64,000 bases of DNA. It comes from Alphaproteobacteria bacterium. Lineage in GTDB: Bacteria > Pseudomonadota > Alphaproteobacteria > UBA2966 > CAIVPW01. How positions within the stretch are numbered: position 1 is the stretch's first letter; every line of letters starts with the position of its first letter. The position numbers were made by a program, and so were the translations under genes. Location of the stretch: the NCBI GenBank assembly GCA_947481575.1, contig CANKGV010000006.1:51349-115348 (forward strand), given 5' to 3'. Under the pieces are notes generated by a model that saw only the letters and a program-made list of their open reading frames with translations, did no database searches and was not told the origin of the DNA. Of this stretch, positions 1-7,735 are shown piece by piece.

Positions 1-279
1 ATCTGCGGTGGAGAGGTCGGCGCAAAACCGCACCACCGGCCCGCGGCCGTTGATGGGATCGCGCCAGATCTGCCGGTCGATCAACATCGAGAACGCAGCG
101 CACGCTTTGCGGTTGCCTTCGCGGTAGTAGCCTTCCACCCCGGCGGCACCGAGGATCACCAGGATCACCAGCCACGCCAGCGGGGTGCGGAAGAACCGGA
201 CCAGGGCCGCACTTTCCGGAACTACCCGGATGGCGGACGGCTCCATCCGCAGTTCAGTGTCGGTGCGCGGCAGGCTCAT
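1..279 (-). CDS. Small single-pass membrane protein, subfamily A, copy 1 (3' end cut by window edge)
   Basis: Read from ATG at 279, the visible 93 codons give a short N-terminal arm, a hydrophobic segment (about residues 33-50) preceded by an F-x-R-T-P-L-A-W motif, then GNRKAC and, near the cut, RFCADL. The same pattern recurs in the next two genes, so this is the third member of subfamily A in a tandem array. Its start overlaps the stop of the upstream copy (ATGA at 276-279), which indicates translational coupling. I know no named family for it; the part after the TM is probably periplasmic. Confidence 0.6.
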   Translation of the reverse strand, partial: MSLPRTDTELRMEPSAIRVVPESAALVRFFRTPLAWLVILVILGAAGVEGYYREGNRKACAAFSMLIDRQIWRDPINGRGPVVRFCADLSTAD

Positions 280-608
280 CGTTGGGCCCGGGTGTAGGTG
301 TCCGGGTTCGTAAGGTCCTGGCACTCGTCCATGATGCGCCGCGTCGCGCCACCGGCACCGCCGATTTGCTTTAGGTACGACTGCCGGTCGATCAGCATCG
401 ACACGGTCGCGCACTCCTTGCGGTTGCCTTCGCGAATCTGGCCTTCCGCACCGATGGTGCCGATCAGAATCGCCAACAGCACCCACGCCAGCGGCGTACG
501 AATGAATCGCAGCAATGCGCCGGGACGCGCCGGAGCGCGCAAGTCCTCGCTCGGCGCACGAATCCGGGCGGCGGTCAGAAGGTCGTTGTCGGCGAAGGGT
601 GCACTCAT
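276..608 (-). CDS. Small single-pass membrane protein, subfamily A, copy 2
   Basis: A 110-residue protein with a roughly 35-residue N-terminal arm, the motif RFIRTPLAWVL leading into one transmembrane helix, then GNRKEC and a distal DECQDL. Its spacing and motifs match copies 1 and 3. Cys residues in the presumed periplasmic part (the C of GNRKEC and of ECQDL) recur in all three A copies and could form a disulfide. It lies head-to-tail with its paralogues, overlapping the next gene by 4 nt and following the upstream copy by 3 nt. The function is unknown; a cell-envelope role is inferred only from topology. Confidence 0.65.
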   Translation of the reverse strand: MSAPFADNDLLTAARIRAPSEDLRAPARPGALLRFIRTPLAWVLLAILIGTIGAEGQIREGNRKECATVSMLIDRQSYLKQIGGAGGATRRIMDECQDLTNPDTYTRAQR

Positions 609-611
609 GGC

Positions 612-953
612 CTAGTAGTGGTGGAAGGAGGAAGGAAGGCTGAGGTCTTGGCAGAACCAGATCACCCGCATCATGCCGCCTTGCGGCTCGTAGTCGGGCA
701 TGCCGCGGCCGACGCCGGTAATCGGATTGCGGAACGGCTGATGGTCGACCAGTTCATTCGCGGTGGCGCACGCGACAAAATTGCCGTGGCGCAAGTACCC
801 TTCCACCCCACCGGCGACGAGGATGCCCGCAATCAACACCCATGCCATCGGCGTCCGCAGAAAGCGCAGCACCGCGGAGTCGGCTTCCGGGGCAACCGCC
901 GCCGTCACCGCGCGGTGAGCGCGCTCCAGTCCCTCGGCGAATTGCGCCGTCAT
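612..953 (-). CDS. Small single-pass membrane protein, subfamily A, copy 3
   Basis: A 113-residue protein. The start at 953 was chosen because its ATG overlaps the TGA of the upstream gene, as elsewhere in this array, and because the N-terminus then matches the length of copy 2. RFLRTPMAWVL precedes a single transmembrane helix, followed by GNFVAC and a C-terminal WFCQDL. Relative to copies 1 and 2 it has an insertion of about 10 residues between the two Cys positions. It sits at the A/B boundary: the three genes upstream belong to subfamily B. No known domain is recognised. Confidence 0.65.
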   Translation of the reverse strand: MTAQFAEGLERAHRAVTAAVAPEADSAVLRFLRTPMAWVLIAGILVAGGVEGYLRHGNFVACATANELVDHQPFRNPITGVGRGMPDYEPQGGMMRVIWFCQDLSLPSSFHHY

Positions 954-1309
954 CAGAACACCTGGCTGTTGCCGCTGCGCGGACGGCAGTTCTGGGCAAA
1001 GTTCGCGCGATTGCCGTTGGACCAGTGCGACCAGCCGCCGGGGCGGCAATCGCTGAGCGGCCACAAGCCGATGAAGCGCGCCGGAATGCGCCCTTTGCAC
1101 ATCTCGTAGCTCTGGTTGTCGAGCGGCTGGACGAAGTACTCGTCGATCGCGGTCGGGCCAAACGACACCTGCGCCGCGTCGGAGCACGTCTGGTCGAAGT
1201 TGCGGTCCGCATGCACCGCCGAAGCGGCCGCGATGCCGATGAACACCAAGGTGATCCAAGTCACCGGGTTCAGCAGGAAATCGCGGCTTAGTCCGATGGC
1301 GGCGAGCAT
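953..1309 (-). CDS. Small single-pass membrane protein, subfamily B, copy 1
   Basis: A 118-residue protein with an N-terminal FLLNPVTW motif, one transmembrane helix (about residues 17-34) and a presumed periplasmic domain of about 80 residues. Cys42, Cys71, Cys88 and Cys108 are conserved in all three B copies. The second half carries GRIPARF, GLWPLSDC and GGWSHWSNGNRANF. The gene overlaps both neighbours by ATGA junctions, so the operon is tightly coupled. The four-Cys pattern suggests two disulfides in an oxidising compartment (inference). I do not recognise a family. Confidence 0.7.
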   Translation of the reverse strand: MLAAIGLSRDFLLNPVTWITLVFIGIAAASAVHADRNFDQTCSDAAQVSFGPTAIDEYFVQPLDNQSYEMCKGRIPARFIGLWPLSDCRPGGWSHWSNGNRANFAQNCRPRSGNSQVF

Positions 1310-1668
1310 CAAAACACCTGAACGTTGCCGTCTTTGGACCGGCAATTCTGCGGGAAGTTGGCGCGGTTGCCGTTCGACCAGTGCGACCAGCCGCCCTTGG
1401 TGTTGCAGTCGCTGAGCGGCCAAATCCCTGCGTAGCGGGCCGGGATACGGCCCTTGCACGCCTCGTAGGTCCGGTTGTCGAGCGGCTGCACGAAGTAGAT
1501 GTCGAGCGCGGTGATCTCGATCACCACGGGCGCGATCGCGTAGCACGTGCTGGTGAAGTTCCGGTCGGCGTGCACCGCCGACACGACCGCGATCGCGAAC
1601 AGCGCCGTGGTAACCCACGTCGCCGGGTTCAACAGAAAGCTGCGGTCGATGCCAAGGCGCGCCAGCAT
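1309..1668 (-). CDS. Small single-pass membrane protein, subfamily B, copy 2
   Basis: A 119-residue paralogue of its neighbours: FLLNPATW, a transmembrane helix, HADRNF, YFVQPLDN, CKGRIPARY, GIWPLSDC, WSHWSNGNRANFPQNC. The four Cys fall at 42, 71, 88 and 109. The start at 1668 lies 5 nt downstream of the stop of the next gene upstream; a longer reading would add a tail absent from the sister proteins. Nucleotide identity to the flanking copies is visible by eye at the 3' ends, which points to tandem duplication. The function is unknown. Confidence 0.7.
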   Translation of the reverse strand: MLARLGIDRSFLLNPATWVTTALFAIAVVSAVHADRNFTSTCYAIAPVVIEITALDIYFVQPLDNRTYEACKGRIPARYAGIWPLSDCNTKGGWSHWSNGNRANFPQNCRSKDGNVQVF

Positions 1669-1673
1669 GAAGG

Positions 1674-2030
1674 TCAGAACACCTGGCTGTTGCCGCTGCG
1701 GGCGCGGCAGTTCTGCGGGAAGTTCGCTTTGTTGCCGTTCGACCAATGCGACCACCCGCCGGGACGGCAATCGGTCAGCGGCCACAACCCGACAAAACGC
1801 TGCGGAATGCGGCCCTGGCAGTACTGGTAGGTGAGGTTGTCCAACGGCTGAACGAAATATTCGTCGGCGCCGGTGGCGCCAACCACGACCGGCGCGATCG
1901 CCGCGCACGTGCTGTCGAAGTTGCGGTCCGCTTTCACCGCCGAGCCGATGGCGACACCCGCCATCACCACGGCGATCCAAGTCACCGGGCTGAGCAGGAA
2001 CGCCCGGTTGAAACCGAGGGTCGCGAGCAT
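1674..2030 (-). CDS. Small single-pass membrane protein, subfamily B, copy 3 (first gene of the array)
   Basis: A 118-residue protein, the promoter-proximal member of the six-gene array. It has FLLSPVTW before the helix, KADRNF after it, and Cys at 42, 71, 88 and 108, followed by WSHWSNGNKANFPQNC. The start at 2030 was chosen because it aligns the N-terminus with the two other B copies; ATG at 2036 (two residues longer) is also possible. The interval 2031-2167 separates it from a divergent Sel1-repeat gene and should hold the array promoter. No family is recognised. Confidence 0.7.
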   Translation of the reverse strand: MLATLGFNRAFLLSPVTWIAVVMAGVAIGSAVKADRNFDSTCAAIAPVVVGATGADEYFVQPLDNLTYQYCQGRIPQRFVGLWPLTDCRPGGWSHWSNGNKANFPQNCRARSGNSQVF

Positions 2031-2167
2031 TGCCATCGCAAGGCCTGTCTGGTGTTGGTCCCCGGCCCACACCGCCGGACTCCGCGTCTTCCATACCACG
2101 GCGGCCGGGTTGGCGTGTAGAGGGCGGGACCTTTGACCGCGGGCGCTCGCGGTCTAGTGTCCTGGCC

Positions 2168-3202
2168 ATGCGCCGCACCCAAATTGTGTTCGCCGGGCTG
2201 GTCTTGGCGTGGCTGTGCACGGCCGGGCCGGCGCGCGCCGAGTTTGCCGCGGGATTCGAAGCGTTCCGGGGCCGCGACTATCCAACCGCAGCGGCGGAGT
2301 TGGCGCCGGCGGCGACGGCCGGGGACGCTGGGGCGGCAATCCTGATGGCGCTCATCGCCGCCAACGGCTACGGCGCTGCCGCCGACCCGGCGGGCGCCGT
2401 TCACTGGCTTGAACTTGCAGCAGCAGCCGGGGACGTTCCCGCACGGGCGATGGCCGGCTCGTTGCTGGGGATCCGGCGCAACGTGACGATGGAGTTTGCC
2501 GCGGCGCTGGCCCTGGTGGCGCCGCGCTCCCAAGCCGGTGACGCCCACGCGCGGTATTTGCTCGGCTGGATGACCGCCAACGGCCTGGGCGTGCCGCGGG
2601 ACGAGGCCGCTGCTGCCAGCCTGTACCGTAGTGCCGCCGACCTTGGCGATGCCGAGGCGCAGAATCGCCTCGCCGCGCAGTACCTGACGGGCGGGGCGAT
2701 CGCCCAAGACGAAGCCCAGGCCGCCGCATGGTTCACCAAGGCCGCGACCCAAGGCCACGCCGGTGCCCAGGCGGCCCTCGCATACCTGTACGCGGCCGGG
2801 CGCGGTGTAACCCGCGACGACGCCGTGGCGGCCAAATGGGCGCGGGCAGCGGGCGAGCAAGGGTTGGCCGAGGGGCAGTTCTTCCTGGCGGGGCTATACG
2901 CGAGCGGCCGTGGTGTTGCCGAGGACCAAGGAGCGGCGTTCAGCTGGTTCTACCGCGCGGCGCAGCAGGGGTACGGCCCGGCCCAGTTCAAGCTGGCCGA
3001 GATGTACGCCGATGGCGGTGCAGTGCCGCAGGACTACGAGGAGGCCTGGTTCTGGCTGTTTCGCGGCGCGATCGCCAGCGCCGGTGTGGTGTTCAACATC
3101 GAGGCCCTGCGCGACAGGATCGAAGCGCACTTGGACCCGGCGCGCGAGGCGGCCGTGGAAACGCGTGCGCTGCAATGGGTGCCGGCCGTGCCGAAGCGGT
3201 AG
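2168..3202 (+). CDS. Secreted Sel1-repeat (SLR/TPR-like) protein
   Basis: A 344-residue protein beginning with a Sec signal peptide (MRR, a hydrophobic core, then GPARA before the mature start). The start at 2168 was chosen because it puts the signal peptide at the N-terminus. The mature part consists of about seven Sel1-type helical repeats, recognisable from recurring A-x-x-L-G-x-x-Y/M...G.GV..D...A..W...AA..G. Such proteins are periplasmic scaffolds for protein-protein contacts. The gene is divergent from the membrane-protein array and converges with the TetR gene (1 nt between stops), so it may share a regulatory region with the array. Confidence 0.8.
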   Translation: MRRTQIVFAGLVLAWLCTAGPARAEFAAGFEAFRGRDYPTAAAELAPAATAGDAGAAILMALIAANGYGAAADPAGAVHWLELAAAAGDVPARAMAGSLLGIRRNVTMEFAAALALVAPRSQAGDAHARYLLGWMTANGLGVPRDEAAAASLYRSAADLGDAEAQNRLAAQYLTGGAIAQDEAQAAAWFTKAATQGHAGAQAALAYLYAAGRGVTRDDAVAAKWARAAGEQGLAEGQFFLAGLYASGRGVAEDQGAAFSWFYRAAQQGYGPAQFKLAEMYADGGAVPQDYEEAWFWLFRGAIASAGVVFNIEALRDRIEAHLDPAREAAVETRALQWVPAVPKR

Positions 3203-3203
3203 A

Positions 3204-3779
3204 TCAGGCCCGTCTCAAATAGGCGTCGACCAATTCGTCCGGCCGCACCCCAAAGCGGTCCAGGCGGCCCGAAGCGTCAAACAAGGCGAGGCCGAACAGG
3301 AAACACGCGTCGGCCAAGGCGCTGTGCCCGGCCTCTTCCGCCGATGCGCCACCCTGCATTGGGCCCGCCGCCAACGGCGCCAGCGCGGTCATCAGTTTGC
3401 CCTGGGTGCGGCGTACGAATTCCTCGTCCGCAGGCTCTTCCGCGGGAAACAGCACGCACGTCAGTTCGGCGGCATCACCACCCGCTCCAAACATCTCCAG
3501 GACCGCGGCGGCTGCTTCCCGGAGTGCGGCATTGCGGTCTGGGGCGCGGGCCACATCGGCGGCGCGGCGCTCGAGCTCACCAGCTGCCGCGAGGGCCAAA
3601 TCGCGCAGGAGCGCTTCTTTGTCGGCGTAGTAGGTGTAGAGCGAGCCCGCCGAACAGTTCAGTTCGGCAGCGATCGCCCGCACGGTGGTGCCCGCCAAAC
3701 CATCCTGCAGGAACACGCTCCACGCGGCATCGCGCATGCGGCGGCGGGTTTCTTCAGCGCGTTCCAGCGATCGGGCCAT
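3204..3779 (-). CDS. TetR-family transcriptional repressor
   Basis: A 191-residue protein. An N-terminal helix-turn-helix (about residues 25-50: GTTVRAIAAELNCSAGSLYTYY, split by one turn) is typical of TetR/AcrR, followed by an all-helical ligand domain. The start at 3779 was chosen over an upstream in-frame ATG at 3860 because that longer reading runs through the promoter and two palindromes. Three copies of TGAACANTGTTCA lie between this gene and divergent yjbQ. One covers the gene's own probable -35 box, so autorepression and control of yjbQ are likely. The ligand is unknown. Confidence 0.88.
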   Translation of the reverse strand: MARSLERAEETRRRMRDAAWSVFLQDGLAGTTVRAIAAELNCSAGSLYTYYADKEALLRDLALAAAGELERRAADVARAPDRNAALREAAAAVLEMFGAGGDAAELTCVLFPAEEPADEEFVRRTQGKLMTALAPLAAGPMQGGASAEEAGHSALADACFLFGLALFDASGRLDRFGVRPDELVDAYLRRA

Positions 3780-3786
3780 CCGCGGT

Positions 3787-3815
3787 ACAATAGAAGCACA
3801 CTGAACACTGTTCAA
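3787..3815 (-). promoter_or_regulatory. Probable sigma-70-type promoter of the TetR gene
   Basis: Reading the minus strand, TTGAAC (3815-3810) and TATTGT (3792-3787) are separated by 17 nt, close to the -35/-10 consensus and just upstream of the ATG at 3779. The operator at 3802-3814 covers the -35 box, as expected for autorepression. This is inferred from sequence only. Confidence 0.45.
3802..3814. promoter_or_regulatory. TetR operator 1 (perfect TGAACA-N-TGTTCA palindrome)
   Basis: TGAACACTGTTCA is a perfect 6-1-6 inverted repeat located 22 bp upstream of the TetR start codon. It shares both half-sites with two further copies at 3854 and 3877. Its centre is 52 bp (about five helical turns) from operator 2. 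Confidence 0.75.
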
Positions 3816-3853
3816 TAATTGTTGCGGGACCGCCACCACCCTTTGCTGCAATC

Positions 3854-3866
3854 TGAACATTGTTCA
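3854..3866. promoter_or_regulatory. TetR operator 2
   Basis: TGAACATTGTTCA has the same half-sites as operators 1 and 3 and differs only in the central base. It lies between the two divergent promoters; its centre is 23 bp (about two helical turns) from operator 3, so dimers would bind on the same face of the helix. Confidence 0.75.
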
Positions 3867-3876
3867 TAGTATTCTG

Positions 3877-3889
3877 TGAACAATGTTCA
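3877..3889. promoter_or_regulatory. TetR operator 3
   Basis: TGAACAATGTTCA is the yjbQ-proximal copy. It overlaps the most likely -35 hexamer (TGAACA, 3877-3882) of a promoter with TATGCT at 3901-3906, so occupancy should block yjbQ transcription (inference). Confidence 0.75.
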
Positions 3890-3906
3890 TTATCGCGAAA
3901 TATGCT
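3877..3906 (+). promoter_or_regulatory. Possible yjbQ promoter
   Basis: TGAACA (3877-3882), an 18-nt spacer and TATGCT (3901-3906) precede the ATG at 3918. The -10 box is identical to that proposed for metX in this window. The -35 box lies inside operator 3. The match is moderate. Confidence 0.35.
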
Positions 3907-3917
3907 AGGATTCTCAG

Positions 3918-4337
3918 ATGAGACAGGCCGTTGAACGCTTGACCGTCCCGGGCGCTGGCCGTGGCCTTGCCGGTGTGACCCAGGCCCTCAACAAATGGGT
4001 GGGCGAGACCGGCATCCGCGCCGGTTTGTTGACGGTATTCGTGCCCCACACCTCCGCGTCGATCCTGATCCAAGAAAACGCCGATCCCAATGTCCTAAGC
4101 GACATCGAGGCGTTCTTCAGCCGCCTGGTCCCGGACGGCGACCCCGCCTACACGCACCGCCAAGAGGGGCCGGACGATATGCCCGCCCACATCCGCACGG
4201 CCCTGACCCAGGTGCAGGTTTCGGTGCCGGTATTGGACGGGGCGCTGGCGCTCGGCACCTGGCAAAGCGTGTTCCTGTTCGAACACCGCACGCAGCCGCG
4301 CACCCGCGAGCTGGTGGTGCATTTGGCCGGGGAGTAG
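3918..4337 (+). CDS. yjbQ: YjbQ/UPF0047 family protein (secondary thiamine-phosphate synthase type)
   Basis: A 139-residue protein, the usual size for UPF0047. Diagnostic motifs are VFVPHTSASILIQENADPNV (residues about 41-60), YTHRQEGPDDMPAHIR and ALGTWQSVFLFEHR. YjbQ proteins fold as a small barrel, and E. coli YjbQ has weak thiamin-phosphate-synthase activity; the physiological role is unsettled. The gene is divergent from a TetR regulator, with three operator palindromes between them, so expression is probably derepressed by an unknown ligand. That regulation is unusual for a gene normally treated as housekeeping. Confidence 0.9.
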   Translation: MRQAVERLTVPGAGRGLAGVTQALNKWVGETGIRAGLLTVFVPHTSASILIQENADPNVLSDIEAFFSRLVPDGDPAYTHRQEGPDDMPAHIRTALTQVQVSVPVLDGALALGTWQSVFLFEHRTQPRTRELVVHLAGE

Positions 4338-4392
4338 CGGGCAACCACCCTACACAGTAGGATTCGGTCCGCCCGCCTCATTCCCCTGAGCA

Positions 4393-6189
4393 ATGCGCCT
4401 CACCGGGTTCCAGATCTGCAAGTACCGCAACATCGTCGACTCCGGTTGGATCGAGGTCGATGGCATCGCGGCATTGGTCGGCCAGAACGAGTGCGGCAAG
4501 AGCAACCTGCTGCAAGCGCTCTACAAGCTGCGCCCGTTCGCCCCCGCTGAATACGACATCGACACCGACTGGCCGATCGACGACTGGGCCAATCGCGACC
4601 CCGACACCATCGTGTGCCGCGCCCAGTACGACCTGTTGCCGGCCGAGATCGAAGCCCTCAAGGCCGAGGCCGGCCGTTCGTCAAAAGCGCTCAAAGATGC
4701 GCCCCTGTTCAGCGACCGCCCGGGCGCCAAGGCGGCCGCAGCGCCGTCGCAAGTATGGGTCGCGCGCACCTACCGCAACGAAATGCGCGTGCAGTTTCCG
4801 CCGGAACTCGGCGTTGAGCTCGACCCGGAACTCGCGTCGCTGTGGGTGGGCGAGCGCATGCCGCGCTGTGTGTACATGGACGACTACGCGACGTTCGCGG
4901 GCCACGCCGAGTTGGAGAACCTGTCCGACCGCCTGAAGCGCCACGGCCTGGAAGGGTTGCGCGAAGATGAGCGCACGGTACTGGCGACCCTCGACCTCGC
5001 CGACCTCGACCTCCACGACCTCGCCGCCAAGGGCAAGTCCGAGAAAGGCCGCGCGATTCGCGCTAACGACACGGCGGCCGCATCGCGCATGCTGAACCAG
5101 CGCTTCCGCCACAAGTGGGAGCAGCGCGAGGTGCGGTTTACCCTGCGCGTCGACGGCGGCACCCTCGATATCCTGGTGGAAGACGAAGGCCTGGAGGCGC
5201 CGGTGCCGCTGCGCCAGCGCAGCCGCGGCTTCCAGTGGTTCGCCTCGTTCGTGTGGCGCTTCGCTAAGGGCTCGGAAGGCGCGTTCGCCGACTGCGTGCT
5301 GTTGCTGGACGAGCCCGGCGTGCATTTGCACCACGCCGGCCACCGCGACTTCCTGGCGTTCCTGAACGAGCTCGCGGCGTCGAACACGATCCTCTACACG
5401 ACGCACTTGTCGACGATGCTCGACCCCCAGGCGCCGGAACGCATCCGCATCATGGAAATCCGCGACCATCACTCGGTGGTGGTCAACGGCCTGTTCAGCA
5501 CCCAGCGCGAACCGATGATGGTCATCGAAACGCTTCTCGGCCTTGGCCCGGGGTTCGTCGAGATGCTGGCGTCGCGGGAATGCCTGATCGTGTCCGGCAT
5601 CGCCGACGCGATGATCTTGGAGCGTCTGTCGCGCATCCTGCTGCGCTCGGGCGAGATCGCCCTGGCCGACCGCATCACCCTCGTGCCCGCGGCGGGGCCG
5701 CAAGTGGTGCCGTTGGTCGCCGCCTACTTGATCGGCAAGGGTTACGCGGCGGGGATGCTGGTGAACTCGGACGCGGCCGGCCGCGACGCGCGCGCGAAGA
5801 TCGCTGCGCGGTTCCTGCCAAAGGCCGATGGCGCCCAGCCCCCCCGCAACGGCTTCCGTATGCTGTCGTACGGCGAAGTGGTAGGCGCGCGCCACGAGGA
5901 CTTCGGCATCGAAGACCTGTTCCCCGTGAGCTTCTACCTCAAGGCGGTCAACGACGCCTACGACGCCAGCGTATCGGAAGACGATCTGGCCGCCGATGGC
6001 GCACCCAACCTGCGGCGCGCCGAGGCCGCGTTGATCAAGCGCGGCTATGCCCAGGCGATCGACCGCGCCCGGGTGCTCGGCGCGCTGCAGCGGCGTCTGG
6101 ATGGCGTGCGCATCAAGGCAGACTTGCCCGTCGGTACCTACACCAAAGTCCGCGTACTATTTGATCGAATCAACGCGGCGTTCGAGTAA
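4393..6189 (+). CDS. OLD-like AAA/ABC ATPase with degenerate TOPRIM domain
   Basis: A 598-residue protein. Walker A is GQNECGKSN (residues 30-38), Walker B is VLLLDEPGVHLH (about 302-313), and a switch-like His occurs in YTTHLSTML (about 333-341), as in ABC/SMC-type ATPases. The C-terminal third resembles the TOPRIM nuclease domain of OLD proteins: LIVSGIADA (about 398) aligns with the usual V-E-G-x-x-D, and NSDAAGRDA (about 458) with the D-x-D region. The catalytic Glu is replaced by Ser401, so nuclease activity is doubtful. No helicase partner lies alongside. A role in phage defence or DNA repair is only a family-level guess. Confidence 0.75.
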   Translation: MRLTGFQICKYRNIVDSGWIEVDGIAALVGQNECGKSNLLQALYKLRPFAPAEYDIDTDWPIDDWANRDPDTIVCRAQYDLLPAEIEALKAEAGRSSKALKDAPLFSDRPGAKAAAAPSQVWVARTYRNEMRVQFPPELGVELDPELASLWVGERMPRCVYMDDYATFAGHAELENLSDRLKRHGLEGLREDERTVLATLDLADLDLHDLAAKGKSEKGRAIRANDTAAASRMLNQRFRHKWEQREVRFTLRVDGGTLDILVEDEGLEAPVPLRQRSRGFQWFASFVWRFAKGSEGAFADCVLLLDEPGVHLHHAGHRDFLAFLNELAASNTILYTTHLSTMLDPQAPERIRIMEIRDHHSVVVNGLFSTQREPMMVIETLLGLGPGFVEMLASRECLIVSGIADAMILERLSRILLRSGEIALADRITLVPAAGPQVVPLVAAYLIGKGYAAGMLVNSDAAGRDARAKIAARFLPKADGAQPPRNGFRMLSYGEVVGARHEDFGIEDLFPVSFYLKAVNDAYDASVSEDDLAADGAPNLRRAEAALIKRGYAQAIDRARVLGALQRRLDGVRIKADLPVGTYTKVRVLFDRINAAFE

Positions 6190-6367
6190 GTCCCTGCTCT
6201 GCGCCGATTTTCACAGTTCTTTCTTCAGTTGATTGCGCCGCCTCGGCACCGCATCCTCCTTCGGCGACTTGGCTGCGACGGAAAATCGGGTGTGAACCGT
6301 TTACGCACGCGTTTTGCGCGGCAGCCTGCCAGCAGCAGTGCATTTGGCCACGCTCCGGGAGGGCATC

Positions 6368-7735
6368 ATGGGCAAACGGGAACGGGAACTGATCGAACTC
6401 TATCGTGACGATCCGGAGCGGGCCGACGCACAGGCGTTCGGGCGCCGCACAAGGATCGGTCGGCGAGGATTCCTGAATGGGGCGGGGCTTGCCACGATAG
6501 CGGCAGCCGTCGGTGGCGCGATCCCATTCGCAGCCAACATGCCGGCGGGTTTGATCCCGGCGGCGTTGGCGCAAGCTGCACCTCCGGCCGCGACACCGGC
6601 TGCGCCAGCCGCAGCGGCCGCCCCTCCGGCGCCGCGGCCGACGCTCAAGATGGATGGCAAGGCCGAAATCGTCGTTCTCCAGGATCGGCCGCTCAACGCC
6701 GAGACGCCAGAGTCCATGCTCGATGACGACGTTACGCCGACCGCTAAGTACTTCGTGCGCAACAACGGGCTGCCGCCGGAGGCGCTTGGCGATGCCGCTA
6801 CATGGAAAATCACCGTCGACGGCGAGGTCAACACCAAACTCGAACTCACCGTTGCCGAACTGCAGCAGCGGTTTCAGCCGGTGACACTGCGGCTCCAGAT
6901 GGAATGCGGCGGCAACGGCCGCTCCTTCTTCACCCCGGAAGCTCGCGGCAACCAGTGGGGCAATGGCGCCGCCGGCTGTGCCGAGTGGACCGGAGTTCGC
7001 CTGCGCGATGTGCTCCAGGCCGCCGGCCTCAAGTCGACCGCCGTCTACACGGGTCACTACGGTGCCGACAAGAACCTGAACGGAACGGACGCGCCAACAA
7101 TTTCACGGGGTGTTCGGATCGCCAAGGCGATGGACGAATCCACGTTGGTCGCGTTCCGCATGAACGGCCAACCCCTGCCGAACATTCACGGTGGCCCGGT
7201 GCGCCTCTTGGTTCCCGGATGGGCAGGCTCTGCATCGCAGAAATGGCTGACGCGCGTGTGGATCCGGGACAAGGAACACGATGGCGCCGGTATGACGGGA
7301 TTCTCCTACCGCACCATGAAGACTCCGATCGTGCCAGGTGGTGCGGCGGCGGAGGCCAACACGCAAATTCTCGAATCGATGCCGGTGCGCTCGATCATCA
7401 CCAATCCTGCGAATGGCGCCCGCATGGCCGCGGGCACACGGCAGCTGGCCCTGCGCGGCGCGGCCTGGGCGGGTGATAGGACGGTCAAGGCCGTCGATAT
7501 CTCCACCGATTTCGGAGCCACATGGAAGGCAGCGCAAGTCGCCGCGCCCGCCAACAGGCATGCTTGGCAGCGGTGGACGATGAATGTCGCCCTGCCCAGC
7601 GACGGCTACTACGAGATTTGGACCCGTGCGATCGATTCGGACGGCAACATGCAGCCGCACGTGGCCGGCAACTGGAACCCGCAGGGCTATGGCGCCAACC
7701 CGATTACCCGTACGGCGGTTCTTGTCGGGGGATGA
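6368..7735 (+). CDS. sorA: SorA-type sulfite dehydrogenase, molybdenum catalytic subunit
   Basis: A 455-residue protein with a twin-arginine signal (GRRGFLNGAG, RR at 32-33) for export with folded molybdopterin, then an Ala/Pro-rich linker. The core is sulfite-oxidase-like: MECGGNGRS supplies the Mo-ligating Cys180, and the C-terminal dimerisation domain (about 340-455) follows. The start at 6368 was chosen for its GGGAGG ribosome-binding site; ATG at 6314 would add 18 residues before a normal Tat N-region. The enzyme oxidises sulfite to sulfate in the periplasm and passes electrons to the cytochrome encoded next, whose ATG overlaps this stop (ATGA). Other molybdenum oxidoreductases of this fold are possible. 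Confidence 0.85.
   Translation: MGKRERELIELYRDDPERADAQAFGRRTRIGRRGFLNGAGLATIAAAVGGAIPFAANMPAGLIPAALAQAAPPAATPAAPAAAAAPPAPRPTLKMDGKAEIVVLQDRPLNAETPESMLDDDVTPTAKYFVRNNGLPPEALGDAATWKITVDGEVNTKLELTVAELQQRFQPVTLRLQMECGGNGRSFFTPEARGNQWGNGAAGCAEWTGVRLRDVLQAAGLKSTAVYTGHYGADKNLNGTDAPTISRGVRIAKAMDESTLVAFRMNGQPLPNIHGGPVRLLVPGWAGSASQKWLTRVWIRDKEHDGAGMTGFSYRTMKTPIVPGGAAAEANTQILESMPVRSIITNPANGARMAAGTRQLALRGAAWAGDRTVKAVDISTDFGATWKAAQVAAPANRHAWQRWTMNVALPSDGYYEIWTRAIDSDGNMQPHVAGNWNPQGYGANPITRTAVLVGG

Noticed and set aside
4681..5895. A 404-codon minus-strand open frame
   Set aside because: It is antisense to the OLD-like ATPase, whose Walker motifs are clear.
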